DNA of 7,200 nt from Oscillospiraceae bacterium (GTDB lineage Bacteria > Bacillota > Clostridia > Oscillospirales > Oscillospiraceae), in NCBI GenBank assembly GCA_902767395.1, contig CACXHI010000130.1, forward strand, positions 1 to 7,200. Reading direction: 5' to 3'. Below the pieces are notes generated by a model that did no database searches, was not told where the DNA came from, and saw nothing but the letters and a program-made list of their open reading frames with translations. Shown here piece after piece: positions 1-6,505 of the stretch. Made by a program: the position numbers and the translations under genes. Position 1 is the stretch's first letter, and each line of letters opens with the position of its first letter.

Positions 1-1008
1 TCTCGTATCCGGGCAATTCTCCTTAAAAGTAAATCCAAGAATAGCGACCTTTGCGCCCTTAACTGATTTATCAGCAGCTATCAGGCTCTTAACGCAGTTC
101 TCTGCGCAATACTTGCCCATATCATCGTTAATCCGGCGGCCGGACAGGATGATTTGACTGTGATAGCCCATCATTTCCGCTTTATAGGTGAGGTAATAGG
201 GATCCACGCCGATGCAGTGACCGCCCACAAGGCCGGGGTAGAACTTGAGGAAGTTCCACTTGGTACCGGCAGCTTCCAGAACGCTCTTCGTGTCAATGCC
301 CATCTTGTTGAAAATGATAGACAACTCATTCATAAAAGCGATATTGATGTCGCGCTGGCTGTTCTCAATCACTTTAGCAGCCTCAGCAACCTTAATGGAC
401 TCGGCGCGATGAACACCGGCTTCTACGACCAACTCGTAAACCTTTGCTACGCAATCAAGCGTCTCATCATCCATTCCGGAAACGATCTTCTTAATGGTTT
501 CCAAACGATGTACTTTATCACCGGGATTGATCCGCTCAGGAGAATAGCCGATTTTGAAATCCACACCGCATTTCAGCCCGGATTCTTTTTCAAGAATTGG
601 TACGCAGACGTCTTCCGTCACGCCGGGGTAAACGGTAGACTCGAAGACAACAACCGAGCCTTTGGTCAGGTTCCGACCAAGAATCGTGCTGGCGCCCTCC
701 ACCGGGCTCAAATCCGGGGTGTGATCATCATTGACTGGCGTCGGGACAGCAACAATGTGGAACTTTGCTTCACGCAGTCTGTTCTCATCTGCCGTAAACT
801 CCACAGTCGTTTTGGAAATCACCTCGTTTCCGACCTCATGCGTGGGGTCGATTCCGTTCTGATACAGCTCAATCTTCTTTGCATTCAGATCAAATCCGAT
901 CACGTTTATTTTTCTTGCAAATGCCACAGCAATGGGCATCCCCACATAGCCAAGCCCCACAAGCGAGAGTTTTTCTTCCTTGTTGACGAGTTGATCATAC
1001 AGTTTCAT
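1..1008 (-). CDS. tviB: UDP-N-acetylhexosamine 6-dehydrogenase, TviB/WbpO type (3' end outside window)
   Basis: Cytoplasmic NAD-dependent enzyme of the UDP-glucose/GDP-mannose dehydrogenase family, which oxidises C6 of a UDP-sugar to a uronic acid. I translated 336 codons with no stop; the frame runs off the left edge, so about four fifths of a roughly 425-residue protein is present. Visible motifs are the Rossmann loop GLGYVG (residues 19-23 region), VPTPVN (89-94), FESTVYPG (122-129), GYSPERINPGDK (154-165), the long helix SIKVAEAAKVIEN (204-216), the catalytic cysteine in GGHCIGVDPYYL (Cys265), and GFTFKENCPDTR at the edge. From memory these match TviB/WbpO more closely than plain UDP-glucose dehydrogenases, so UDP-GlcNAc or UDP-GalNAc is the likely substrate; which of the two cannot be told. 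AGGAG at 1019-1023 lies 10 nt before the ATG. It is the fifth gene of the glycan operon, 65 nt after the GT4 gene. Confidence 0.9.
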   Translation of the reverse strand, partial: MKLYDQLVNKEEKLSLVGLGYVGMPIAVAFARKINVIGFDLNAKKIELYQNGIDPTHEVGNEVISKTTVEFTADENRLREAKFHIVAVPTPVNDDHTPDLSPVEGASTILGRNLTKGSVVVFESTVYPGVTEDVCVPILEKESGLKCGVDFKIGYSPERINPGDKVHRLETIKKIVSGMDDETLDCVAKVYELVVEAGVHRAESIKVAEAAKVIENSQRDINIAFMNELSIIFNKMGIDTKSVLEAAGTKWNFLKFYPGLVGGHCIGVDPYYLTYKAEMMGYHSQIILSGRRINDDMGKYCAENCVKSLIAADKSVKGAKVAILGFTFKENCPDTR

Positions 1009-1073
1009 TTTTCTTTAACTCCTAATTCTTCCCAGTTTAATATCAATCAATATCAGGATGAGTGAGCTGATTA

Positions 1074-2156
1074 TCATACGTGCGATATTTCTTCTTCATA
1101 TGCGTTTAATACAATACTTCGGTCATACTCCGTTTCCATTTTCGCCCTTGCAGATAATCCCATCTCTTTCCGTCTGTCATGCGAGGAAGACAGAAACCGC
1201 TTCATGGCTTCAACCAAGCTGGCTGTGTTTTTTACCTCACAGCCGAAGCCTGTAATCCCCTCGTCAAAGGTCTCCTGACACCCGGGAACCCGTGTAGTTA
1301 TGACTGGACGGCCCGTCGATGAAGCTTCAAGCATTACGTTTGCAGTTCCCTCATGGTAAGAAGGAAGAACCGCACAATGGCAATTTGTGTAGAAAGGGTG
1401 GACGTCTGATTGAAGGCCGTGATAACGGATCGCCCCGTCCTGCTCCGCTTTCTTTAGCGCATCCGAATAATCCTCATCGCTCCATCCCACAATATCGAGG
1501 GTCACATTTGGATCATCCTTACGGATAATGTTCATTGCCTCCAGCAGCTCACCGATTCCCTTATCCTTCATAATTCTTCCGACAAACAAAAAGCGTATTC
1601 CATCCTTATCATCGGGATACGGCTCAACGCAGTGCGTTTGCAGGTTCACCCCAGAACCGGGAATCAGTCTCGTCTTACCCTTTACGATGCCTCTGTCTAC
1701 AAATAATTTCTGATTATCCTTGTTTTGGAAGAACACACAGCTGGCGCCCTTCAAGCCGATCCGATAAAGTGACGTGGAAATAAAGCTTAATAGGCCGCCG
1801 TTTTCAATCGTAGTGCCAAGCCCGGTAACATTCGCGATGTAGGGCACCTTTGTCATCTGGCAAGCCATACCGCCATAAACATTGGGCTTTATGGTATACG
1901 TCAAAACGACATCCGGCTTGAGTTCCTTCAGGATCTTTACATATCTTCTTACCTGGCCAAGATCTGCAACGGGATTTGTACCGCGTCTGTTGAATTCAAA
2001 CGGGATAAACCTGCAGCCCAGCTGCTTCAATGGCCCGATAAAATCCCCCTCCGGGAGAACGATGGACACCTCATGCTCTTTGCAAAGCTTTTCGACAAGC
2101 TCTTTTCGGAACTTATATAGGCCGATATCTGCGTTCGTTAAGATAACTATGCGCAT
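1074..2156 (-). CDS. Glycosyltransferase family 4 (GT-B fold), PglA-like
   Basis: A 360-residue retaining glycosyltransferase, probably acting at the cytoplasmic membrane face and adding a sugar from a nucleotide donor to an undecaprenyl-diphosphate-linked sugar. The N-terminal half is an acceptor domain (MRIVILTNADIG start, NVTGLGTTIE at 109-118, ASCVFFQNKDNQKLF at 138-152, LIPGSGV at 164-170). The C-terminal half is the donor-binding domain (FVGRIMKDKGI at 191-201) with the GT4 signature E-x7-E formed by Glu269 and Glu277 in HEGTANVMLEAS. The start is supported by AGGAG at 2167-2171, 10 nt upstream, and the gene ends in tandem stops (TGA, then TAA). It begins 16 nt after the acetyltransferase gene and follows a PglC-type initiator, so it most plausibly adds the second sugar. 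The resemblance to PglA (an alpha-1,3-GalNAc transferase in Campylobacter) is from memory; donor and linkage are unknown. Confidence 0.88.
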   Translation of the reverse strand: MRIVILTNADIGLYKFRKELVEKLCKEHEVSIVLPEGDFIGPLKQLGCRFIPFEFNRRGTNPVADLGQVRRYVKILKELKPDVVLTYTIKPNVYGGMACQMTKVPYIANVTGLGTTIENGGLLSFISTSLYRIGLKGASCVFFQNKDNQKLFVDRGIVKGKTRLIPGSGVNLQTHCVEPYPDDKDGIRFLFVGRIMKDKGIGELLEAMNIIRKDDPNVTLDIVGWSDEDYSDALKKAEQDGAIRYHGLQSDVHPFYTNCHCAVLPSYHEGTANVMLEASSTGRPVITTRVPGCQETFDEGITGFGCEVKNTASLVEAMKRFLSSSHDRRKEMGLSARAKMETEYDRSIVLNAYEEEISHV

Positions 2157-2172
2157 CCTATCATCTCTCCTC

Positions 2173-2769
2173 TTAATGCTTTCTCGCCGGAACCCCTATA
2201 TATGTTCCTGATTCAGTAATATTCCTGACAACCACGGCTCCCGCGCCAATAACGCACGCCGCGCAGATGTTCACGTTATTGCTTACCGTCGCACCCGCGC
2301 CGATCCATGTAAGTTCGCCAACACGCACCGTTCCGCTCAAATGTGCTCCAACAGCCACGTGAACGTAATCCTCAAGCAGGCAGTCGTGATCCACCGAAGA
2401 ACTGGTATTGATAATGCAGCCCTTACCGATTTTCGCGTCGGGATTGATCACCGCCCCGGCCATAACCACAGTTCCAACGCCGATGGAAGCGCCCTCTGCG
2501 ACAACTGCATCAGGATGGATAATCGTTACAAGCTTTTTATCTGCATACCGCTCCATCATTCGCTTGCGAATCTCAGCGTTTCCGATTGCAACAAACAGAT
2601 CATTGTCTATCTCTGCTGCCTTGCCGGTCTTTCCGGTCACACGCCATTTCCCGCATTCTGATAACGTCTCGTCATCATCCAAAAACTCAATCTCATCATA
2701 GCCATAACGGGCAGCAGCATCCGCAACGACCTTTCCATGCCCTGAAGCGCCAATAATCGTTAATTTCAT
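2173..2769 (-). CDS. pglD: PglD/NeuD-family sugar N-acetyltransferase
   Basis: A 198-residue left-handed beta-helix acetyltransferase that probably transfers acetyl from acetyl-CoA to the 4-amino group of a UDP-4-amino-6-deoxy-HexNAc, giving a UDP-bacillosamine-type sugar. The N-terminal Rossmann-like domain carries IIGASGHGKVVADAA (residues 5-19), which binds the UDP-sugar in this family. From about residue 85 hexapeptide repeats build the beta-helix (for example AVVAEGASIGVGTVV and AKIGKGCIINTSS). The probable catalytic base is His128 in SVDHDC; a second His lies nine residues on (His137, YVHVAVGAH), the same spacing as the active-site pair of Campylobacter PglD. The C-terminus ends in IGVPARKH, usual for the family. 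Its ATG overlaps the stop of the upstream pglC-like gene as ATGA, so the two are probably translationally coupled. NeuD-type O-acetyltransferases are close relatives; the PglC and PglE neighbours favour the PglD role. Confidence 0.88.
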   Translation of the reverse strand: MKLTIIGASGHGKVVADAAARYGYDEIEFLDDDETLSECGKWRVTGKTGKAAEIDNDLFVAIGNAEIRKRMMERYADKKLVTIIHPDAVVAEGASIGVGTVVMAGAVINPDAKIGKGCIINTSSSVDHDCLLEDYVHVAVGAHLSGTVRVGELTWIGAGATVSNNVNICAACVIGAGAVVVRNITESGTYIGVPARKH

Positions 2770-3395
2770 TCCTTGCTCCCCATGAATTCGGTCATAGTTG
2801 CGGTCTCGCCGCCGCTAATTCCCTCACGTTTCAAAACTGTCTTTATGGTTTCAAAAATGATTTTCCAGTCGCCAAGGAACGTGACGTGATCGACGTACTG
2901 CACGTCCAAATCGAACTTCTCTTCCCATGAAATACTATTCCTGCCGTTTACCTGAGCAAGTCCCGTAAATCCCGGTCTTACCTCATGGCGCCGCGCCTGA
3001 TGTTCGTTATAGCGATCCAAATACTGAACAAGAAGCGGTCTCGGGCCAACTACAGCCATATCTCCCTTGAGCATGTTGAACAGCTCGGGCAGCTCGTCCA
3101 GCGAAGTGCTGCGAAGCTTGCGTCCAAACGGCGTCAACCTCGCCGCGTCGTGCTCCACCCCGGACTGTCCTTCCTTTGGCGGCAGCATCGTCCGGAATTT
3201 GTACAGCTTGAAAAATCTCCCATCCTTCCCGGGCCGATCCTGCGTGAAAAGAACAGGGCTCCCAAGTTTGATGCGAACCAATATCGCTGTAACCAAAAGT
3301 ACGGGGGATAACACAACAGTTGCCAGCAAAGCACACAGGAAATCCTGTGGACGCTTTATGAATCTCTCATATGGGCCATACGCTTTATGCTTCAT
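2766..3395 (-). CDS. pglC: PglC-type phosphoglycosyl transferase (initiating undecaprenyl-phosphate sugar transferase)
   Basis: A 209-residue small monotopic phosphoglycosyl transferase that moves a phospho-sugar from a UDP-sugar to undecaprenyl phosphate, the first membrane step of glycan assembly. A single hydrophobic stretch (about residues 18-42) has the Ser30-Pro31 pair that breaks the helix into the re-entrant membrane hairpin known for PglC. The catalytic Asp-Glu dyad is Asp100-Glu101 in STSLDELPELFN. Other family blocks are FTQDRPG (50-56), KLYKFRTM (63-70), VVGPRPLLVQYL (115-126), RPGFTGLAQVNGRNSISW (140-157) and FDLDVQYV (161-168). Length and sequence match recalled Campylobacter PglC closely, without the N-terminal membrane domain of WbaP/WcaJ enzymes. 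GGAG at 3402-3405 lies 6 nt before the ATG. It follows the aminotransferase by 29 nt and overlaps the acetyltransferase by 4 nt. A bacillosamine-type donor is inferred from these neighbours; a UDP-hexose or UDP-HexNAc donor is possible. Confidence 0.93.
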   Translation of the reverse strand: MKHKAYGPYERFIKRPQDFLCALLATVVLSPVLLVTAILVRIKLGSPVLFTQDRPGKDGRFFKLYKFRTMLPPKEGQSGVEHDAARLTPFGRKLRSTSLDELPELFNMLKGDMAVVGPRPLLVQYLDRYNEHQARRHEVRPGFTGLAQVNGRNSISWEEKFDLDVQYVDHVTFLGDWKIIFETIKTVLKREGISGGETATMTEFMGSKE

Positions 3396-3424
3396 TATTT
3401 ACTCCATATTACATTCAGCTGAGG

Positions 3425-4723
3425 TTACAGAAAACACCGATGGATGACGTCGATGATTACGTCTTGCTCCTCCGGCTTCATCTTGTTATCGCTCGGAAGA
3501 CATAGCCCGCGCCTGAAAAGATCGGCTCCCACGTCGATTCCGGAGTTATTGATATAGGCATTGGTGCGTCCACGACCGTTTCCTTCGGTTGTTACGAACG
3601 GGTGCGTCCGATAGATCGGCTGCATATGCATGGGCTTCCAGACCGGACGTCCTTCAGCCCCAAACGCTGCCATCGCGTCCAGGATCTCCTGAGGGCTGCT
3701 CTTGCCACGCTCGCGCTTCCACAGGTAGTCCTGCTCACCGCGAACCATCGGCGCCATCACGTCTTCATCGATCAGCAGACAGCTCAGCCAGAAGTTGGGC
3801 ACGCTCTTCTCCCGATCCCATGGATTCAAAGACACCGGTAAATCTGCCAGCCCTTTCTCATACCGTTCAAAGATTGCCCGCTTCTGGGCGATATGTTCAT
3901 CCAGATACGGGAACTGCCCGCGTATGATCCCGGCGACAATATTGCTCATGCGGTAGTTGTAGCCAAGCTCCTCATGCTGATACCACGGAGCAGCTTCGCG
4001 TGCCTGCGTAGACCACTTCCTTACCTTGTCCGCATCTTCCTTTTCGTCGGTGAGGAGGAAGCCGCCACTCGATCCAGTAATGATCTTATTCCCGTTTCCA
4101 GACAGGATGGATTCTGTGCCAAAGCTGCCGGTTTGCACGCCTCGATACGTAGCACCAAAGGATTCCGCAGCATCTTCCACAATCAGTGCGCCGTGAGCAT
4201 CCGCGATTGCCTTGATCTCATCGATCTTGCCAGGCGTTCCATAGAGGTGCGCCACAACAATGAGCCGAACCTCGGGATACAGCTCAAACGCCTTCTCCAG
4301 CGCAGCAGGGTCCATGTTCCAAGTATCCCGCTCTGTGTCGATGAACACGGGGATACCGCCTTCGTAGCAAATCGGATTCACTGTCGCGTCAAAGGTCATA
4401 TCACTGGCGAACACGCGCTTGCCTTCCAAAGATCCGTGTCCAACCGGAGGCTGTCCATATAGCTTTTCCCCGCAAAGCTTAATCGCGAGGTGAAGTGCAG
4501 CAGTACCGGCAGAGAGGGCAACAGCATACTTCCTGCCAACCTTCTCCGCCGTCATTTTTTCCACGGCGTCGATGTTCGCGCCGACTGTGGACACCCAGTT
4601 GGTCCGGATCGCCTCATCCACCCAACGCTGCTCGTCACCGTGCATCGTGGGGGAAGACAGCCATACTTTCGAGCGAAACTTTTCAATTCCAGCAAAGCGT
4701 GGGTCATTAAAAAAATCGTGCAT
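3425..4723 (-). CDS. pglE: DegT/DnrJ/EryC1 sugar aminotransferase, PglE-like
   Basis: A PLP-dependent aminotransferase of 432 residues that probably converts a UDP-4-keto-6-deoxy-HexNAc to the 4-amino sugar using glutamate. I place the start at the ATG at 4723 rather than the in-frame ATG at 4762: an AAGGAG sits 6 nt before 4723, and none is seen before the other. In this numbering, AGTAALHLA (72-80) binds the cofactor phosphate, the Asp in VEDAAES (Asp184) contacts the PLP ring nitrogen, and Lys213 in SGNGNKIITGSSGG is the Schiff-base lysine. LGYNYRMSNIVAGI, RPVWKPMHMQPIY and RRGLCLPSDNKM are typical of PglE-type enzymes. It is longer than Campylobacter PglE (about 386 residues); extra residues lie around LYGQPPVGHGSLEG (88-101) and QDYLWKRERGKSSPQ. 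It is the first gene of the operon, behind a strong promoter. No 4,6-dehydratase (PglF) is in the window, so its substrate must come from elsewhere. Confidence 0.9.
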   Translation of the reverse strand: MHDFFNDPRFAGIEKFRSKVWLSSPTMHGDEQRWVDEAIRTNWVSTVGANIDAVEKMTAEKVGRKYAVALSAGTAALHLAIKLCGEKLYGQPPVGHGSLEGKRVFASDMTFDATVNPICYEGGIPVFIDTERDTWNMDPAALEKAFELYPEVRLIVVAHLYGTPGKIDEIKAIADAHGALIVEDAAESFGATYRGVQTGSFGTESILSGNGNKIITGSSGGFLLTDEKEDADKVRKWSTQAREAAPWYQHEELGYNYRMSNIVAGIIRGQFPYLDEHIAQKRAIFERYEKGLADLPVSLNPWDREKSVPNFWLSCLLIDEDVMAPMVRGEQDYLWKRERGKSSPQEILDAMAAFGAEGRPVWKPMHMQPIYRTHPFVTTEGNGRGRTNAYINNSGIDVGADLFRRGLCLPSDNKMKPEEQDVIIDVIHRCFL

Positions 4724-4729
4724 TCTTAA

Positions 4730-4735
4730 CTCCTT
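4730..4735 (-). promoter_or_regulatory. Shine-Dalgarno site that decides the aminotransferase start
   Basis: The minus strand reads AAGGAG here, 6 nt before the ATG at 4723. The in-frame ATG at 4762 would add 13 residues (MICASPERIKELR) but has no comparable site upstream, and those residues encode the site itself. The shorter protein is therefore preferred. Confidence 0.8.
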
Positions 4736-4784
4736 TATTCTCTCCGGCGAGGCGCATATCAACTCTCACACCGTAATGAATATT

Positions 4785-4802
4785 CTGTGCCGAACTGTGC
4801 CG
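4785..4802. repeat. Tandem 8-bp direct repeat, 10-bp period
   Basis: The plus strand reads CTGTGCCG, AA, CTGTGCCG, so two identical 8-mers lie exactly one helical turn apart in the operon leader, about 60-80 nt before the first start codon. It could be a protein site or chance; no function is assigned. Confidence 0.5.
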
Positions 4803-4909
4803 CTTTTCCTTTCATCCAGTCCTTGTTCTGGGCGAATCGTGTCGCTGCTCATAATATCATCCCGGTGTTGGTTTTTGAATTATGGTACACACTCCGGTAG
4901 GCAGCACCT

Positions 4910-4934
4910 AAAAAAATGAGCGCAGTCGACACTC
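4910..4934 (-). terminator. Candidate leader terminator or attenuator
   Basis: On the minus strand, GAGTGT (4934-4929) can pair with GCGCTC (4923-4918) across a 5-nt loop, giving six pairs of which two are G-U. One A and then seven Ts (4916-4910) follow directly. The stem is weak, but the stem plus U-run shape sits only about 20-45 nt after the predicted transcription start, ahead of the whole operon, where an attenuator would be placed. Confidence 0.3.
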
Positions 4935-4954
4935 TCCCACTAAAGCGTTTATCG

Positions 4955-4969
4955 CGCTTATTATAAGCG
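4955..4969. promoter_or_regulatory. Perfect 15-bp palindrome over the -10 box (candidate operator)
   Basis: The sequence CGCTTATTATAAGCG consists of 7-bp perfect inverted arms (4955-4961 and 4963-4969) around one central base, and the -10 hexamer (4960-4965) lies inside it. A further related half-site, AAAGCG, lies at 4942-4947 just past the predicted start of transcription. A dimeric repressor bound here would block RNA polymerase. No regulator gene is visible in the operon, so the binding protein is unknown. Confidence 0.5.
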
Positions 4970-4988
4970 AGGCGACATCAAATGTCAA
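4960..4988 (-). promoter_or_regulatory. Consensus sigma-A promoter of the glycan operon
   Basis: On the minus strand the -35 box TTGACA (4988-4983) and the -10 box TATAAT (4965-4960) both match the consensus exactly, with the ideal 17-bp spacer. The predicted start of transcription is at 4953 or 4952. It points into the pglE-like gene, and the five genes downstream are tightly packed with no other clear promoter between them. Confidence 0.88.
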
Positions 4989-5029
4989 TAGAATCTCCCC
5001 CTTTTTTTACCGCTCTCCACGTCCCCCTA

Positions 5030-5116
5030 TTACCGTTTCTCCAGCGCTTTCGCAACAGATCCGCCCCTCAGCGCCGCGAAGCCATAGGAGGGCATATCAT
5101 ACGAAGTGAAAGCAGA
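5030..5116 (-). pseudogene. Possible C-terminal remnant of a lost gene
   Basis: Between the transporter stop and the glycan promoter, one minus-strand frame stays open for 28 codons and ends in tandem stops (TAA TAG). It reads SYDMPSYGFAALRGG followed by SVAKALEKR, which has the look of a natural protein C-terminus (balanced composition, Ala/Lys/Glu-rich final helix). No ribosome site precedes its only ATG (5095), and the frame is closed upstream by TAA at 5117-5119. I read it as the tail of a gene whose body was deleted. I cannot name the family, and chance is a real alternative at this length. Confidence 0.25.
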
Positions 5117-5127
5117 TTATTTCGGCT

Positions 5128-6345
5128 TTAAGGCCGTCGAATGCTCAGGTTCAGTCCCATTGCAAGGGATGCAAAAATCAGAAGCATCACAAACGGCGCA
5201 GTAAAGCCGCCGGTGGAAACCAACAGCGTGTTTGAGAGGGTTGCCACAAAAGCCGAAGGAACCAGCATCATGTTGGCAAGGCTGTAATTGGAGGAAAAAT
5301 GCTTTGTTCCGTAGAATGCGCTGATAAAAGCGGAGCTGATTGTGGGCGAGCAGCCATAGGCGATGCCGGTCATGCACAACCCGGCGATACAGAGCGGAAG
5401 AGATTTCGCGCTGACGGCAATCAGCACCAGAAGGGGCGCTGCAATGGTAATCAGATTGGCAAGCACCATCGTCTTTTTTCGGCCCAGCGCATCGAAAATC
5501 ACGCCGCAAAGCACACGCCCGAGGCCGTTGCAGAGGGAAAGCACGCCGACCAGCGTTGTAGCAAGAGACGCGGCTGCGCCAACCGAGAGCGCAAGATCAC
5601 GGGCAAAGGATATCACAGAGCTTCCGACGGCGCTGGTAAGAATCGAAAACATGAAAAACCGCCAAAAGGGAAACCGCCGAACCATCTCGGAGGTGGAATA
5701 GTCTCTCGCCTCGAAGGACTCATCCGCCCCGCCCCGGACCTTTTTCGGCGCGGGAAGCGCGGTTCCCTGCTCCGGCGGACGGACGCCAAAGCCAAATACA
5801 GCAAGAATCACGGCGATGCCGATGCCCAAAATCAAATAGGTGGTACGCCAACCAGCCGAAGCAAACAGAGCCTCCGCGACTTTTCCGAGCAGCAGAGAGC
5901 TGATTCCGAAGCACATCATCAGCACGCCGGAGCATAGTCCCTTTTGATCGGGAAACCACGCATTTGTCGCAGAGATTACCACGTTATAGACAATCCCAAT
6001 TCCAAGGCCGGCAAAGCAGCCGTATGAGAGATAAAGCATCAGGACAGAGCCGGACAGACGGGAACTGAGATAGAATCCCAGCAGCACCAGCGCCGCCGCG
6101 AGCAGAAGCGCCCAGCGCGGCGCCATGCGTTTTGTCAGCAGGCTGCCGACCAGACCGCCGGTGCAGAAAAAGCTGAGCGTCAGCGTAAAATTCAGCGCCA
6201 GCGCAGAGGCCGACCAGCCGAATTCCTCCGACAGCGGCGTTTTCAGAATCGACCATGCGTAAATCACACCGGCGAACAGCATCATCGTCGCGCCGATCAA
6301 CAGGCGCGGCCACCGAACCAGACCTTTCTTTGTATTCATTTCCAT
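5128..6345 (-). CDS. MFS transporter, oxalate/formate antiporter (OFA)-like family
   Basis: A 405-residue integral membrane protein with about 12 hydrophobic helices in two six-helix halves, split by a polar charged loop (about residues 190-225). Family marks are the first helix with LFAGVIYAWSI (23-33), the helix 2-3 loop GSLLTKRMAPR (67-77), helix 4-5 residues YNVVISATNAWFPDQKG (120-136) and CFGISSLLLG (145-154), and a well-kept second motif A in the 8-9 loop, GRVLCGVIFDALGRKK (276-291). The family exchanges small carboxylates such as oxalate, formate or lactate; the substrate here cannot be told, and no oxalate- or lactate-metabolism gene is beside it. ATG at 6345 and ATG at 6339 are both possible, since a purine-rich AGAGGAAAGGA serves either. 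The disrupted MerR remnant ends just upstream, so the transporter may have lost its local regulator. No convincing terminator follows. Confidence 0.88.
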   Translation of the reverse strand: MEMNTKKGLVRWPRLLIGATMMLFAGVIYAWSILKTPLSEEFGWSASALALNFTLTLSFFCTGGLVGSLLTKRMAPRWALLLAAALVLLGFYLSSRLSGSVLMLYLSYGCFAGLGIGIVYNVVISATNAWFPDQKGLCSGVLMMCFGISSLLLGKVAEALFASAGWRTTYLILGIGIAVILAVFGFGVRPPEQGTALPAPKKVRGGADESFEARDYSTSEMVRRFPFWRFFMFSILTSAVGSSVISFARDLALSVGAAASLATTLVGVLSLCNGLGRVLCGVIFDALGRKKTMVLANLITIAAPLLVLIAVSAKSLPLCIAGLCMTGIAYGCSPTISSAFISAFYGTKHFSSNYSLANMMLVPSAFVATLSNTLLVSTGGFTAPFVMLLIFASLAMGLNLSIRRP

Positions 6346-6358
6346 CTTCCTTTCCTCT

Positions 6359-6505
6359 GAACAATCGTTGTTTGACTATCATCGTCCTATATTGCCTGTA
6401 TGCGTTTTCTGCGCCGCACTCCACCTGAAGCAGCGCCCTGCTTTCGAAGAAGCGGATGCTTTTCGGGGTCAGCCCGGTCAGCTTTGCCGCGTCCTTGATG
6501 GTCTT
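6359..6505 (-). pseudogene. MerR-family regulator remnant (N-terminal HTH only, start codon lost)
   Basis: The minus strand encodes KTIKDAAKLTGLTPKSIRFF, then ESRALLQVECGAENAYRQY and about ten more residues: the helix-turn-helix and wing of a MerR-family DNA-binding domain, which normally begins M-[TK]-I-K-x-A-A. The codon where ATG is expected is AAG (6505-6503), 8 nt after a good AAAGGAG site, and an in-frame TAG lies two codons upstream (6511-6509). This looks like one ATG-to-AAG change. After about 49 codons the similarity ends and the frame runs into the transporter's ribosome site, so the effector-binding half is missing. No functional regulator can be made unless a non-standard start is used. 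MerR genes usually lie beside the gene they control, so it probably once regulated the transporter or the C_GCAxxG gene. A sequencing error could explain the start codon but not the missing C-terminus. Confidence 0.65.

Larger units (their letters stand above)
4724..4953 (-). promoter_or_regulatory. Long 5' leader of the glycan operon
   Basis: If transcription starts 7 bp after the -10 box (near 4953), about 230 nt precede the first ATG. No convincing gene is in this stretch. It holds a candidate early terminator (4910-4934), an imperfect hairpin formed by the minus-strand segments at 4889-4897 (CCGGAGTGT) and 4862-4868 (ACACCGG), and a tandem 8-bp direct repeat (4785-4802). A 28-codon frame (4766-4852) lacks a ribosome site. 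Leaders of this size before polysaccharide operons are often sites of antitermination by NusG paralogues such as LoaP; that link is inference, and I see no RfaH-type ops element. Confidence 0.45.

Noticed and set aside
154..1065. 303-codon plus-strand ORF
   Set aside because: It lies antisense to the TviB-type dehydrogenase, whose conserved motifs all read on the minus strand. The plus-strand product has no family features.
4724..4762. Upstream ATG for the aminotransferase (13 extra residues)
   Set aside because: No ribosome site precedes it, and the AAGGAG for the ATG at 4723 would lie inside the extension.
4766..4852. 28-codon leader peptide frame in the operon leader
   Set aside because: It has no Shine-Dalgarno site, no run of a single amino acid codon to suggest attenuation, and unremarkable composition.
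5116..5136. CGGC-CTTAAA-GCCG hairpin at the transporter stop as a terminator
   Set aside because: The stem has only four strong pairs and no T-run follows on the minus strand.
5299..5937. 212-codon plus-strand ORF and other long frames over the transporter
   Set aside because: These are antisense or shifted frames over the GC-rich transporter gene. Their products are rich in Arg, Gly and Ala without domains, while the minus-strand frame gives a full 12-helix MFS protein.
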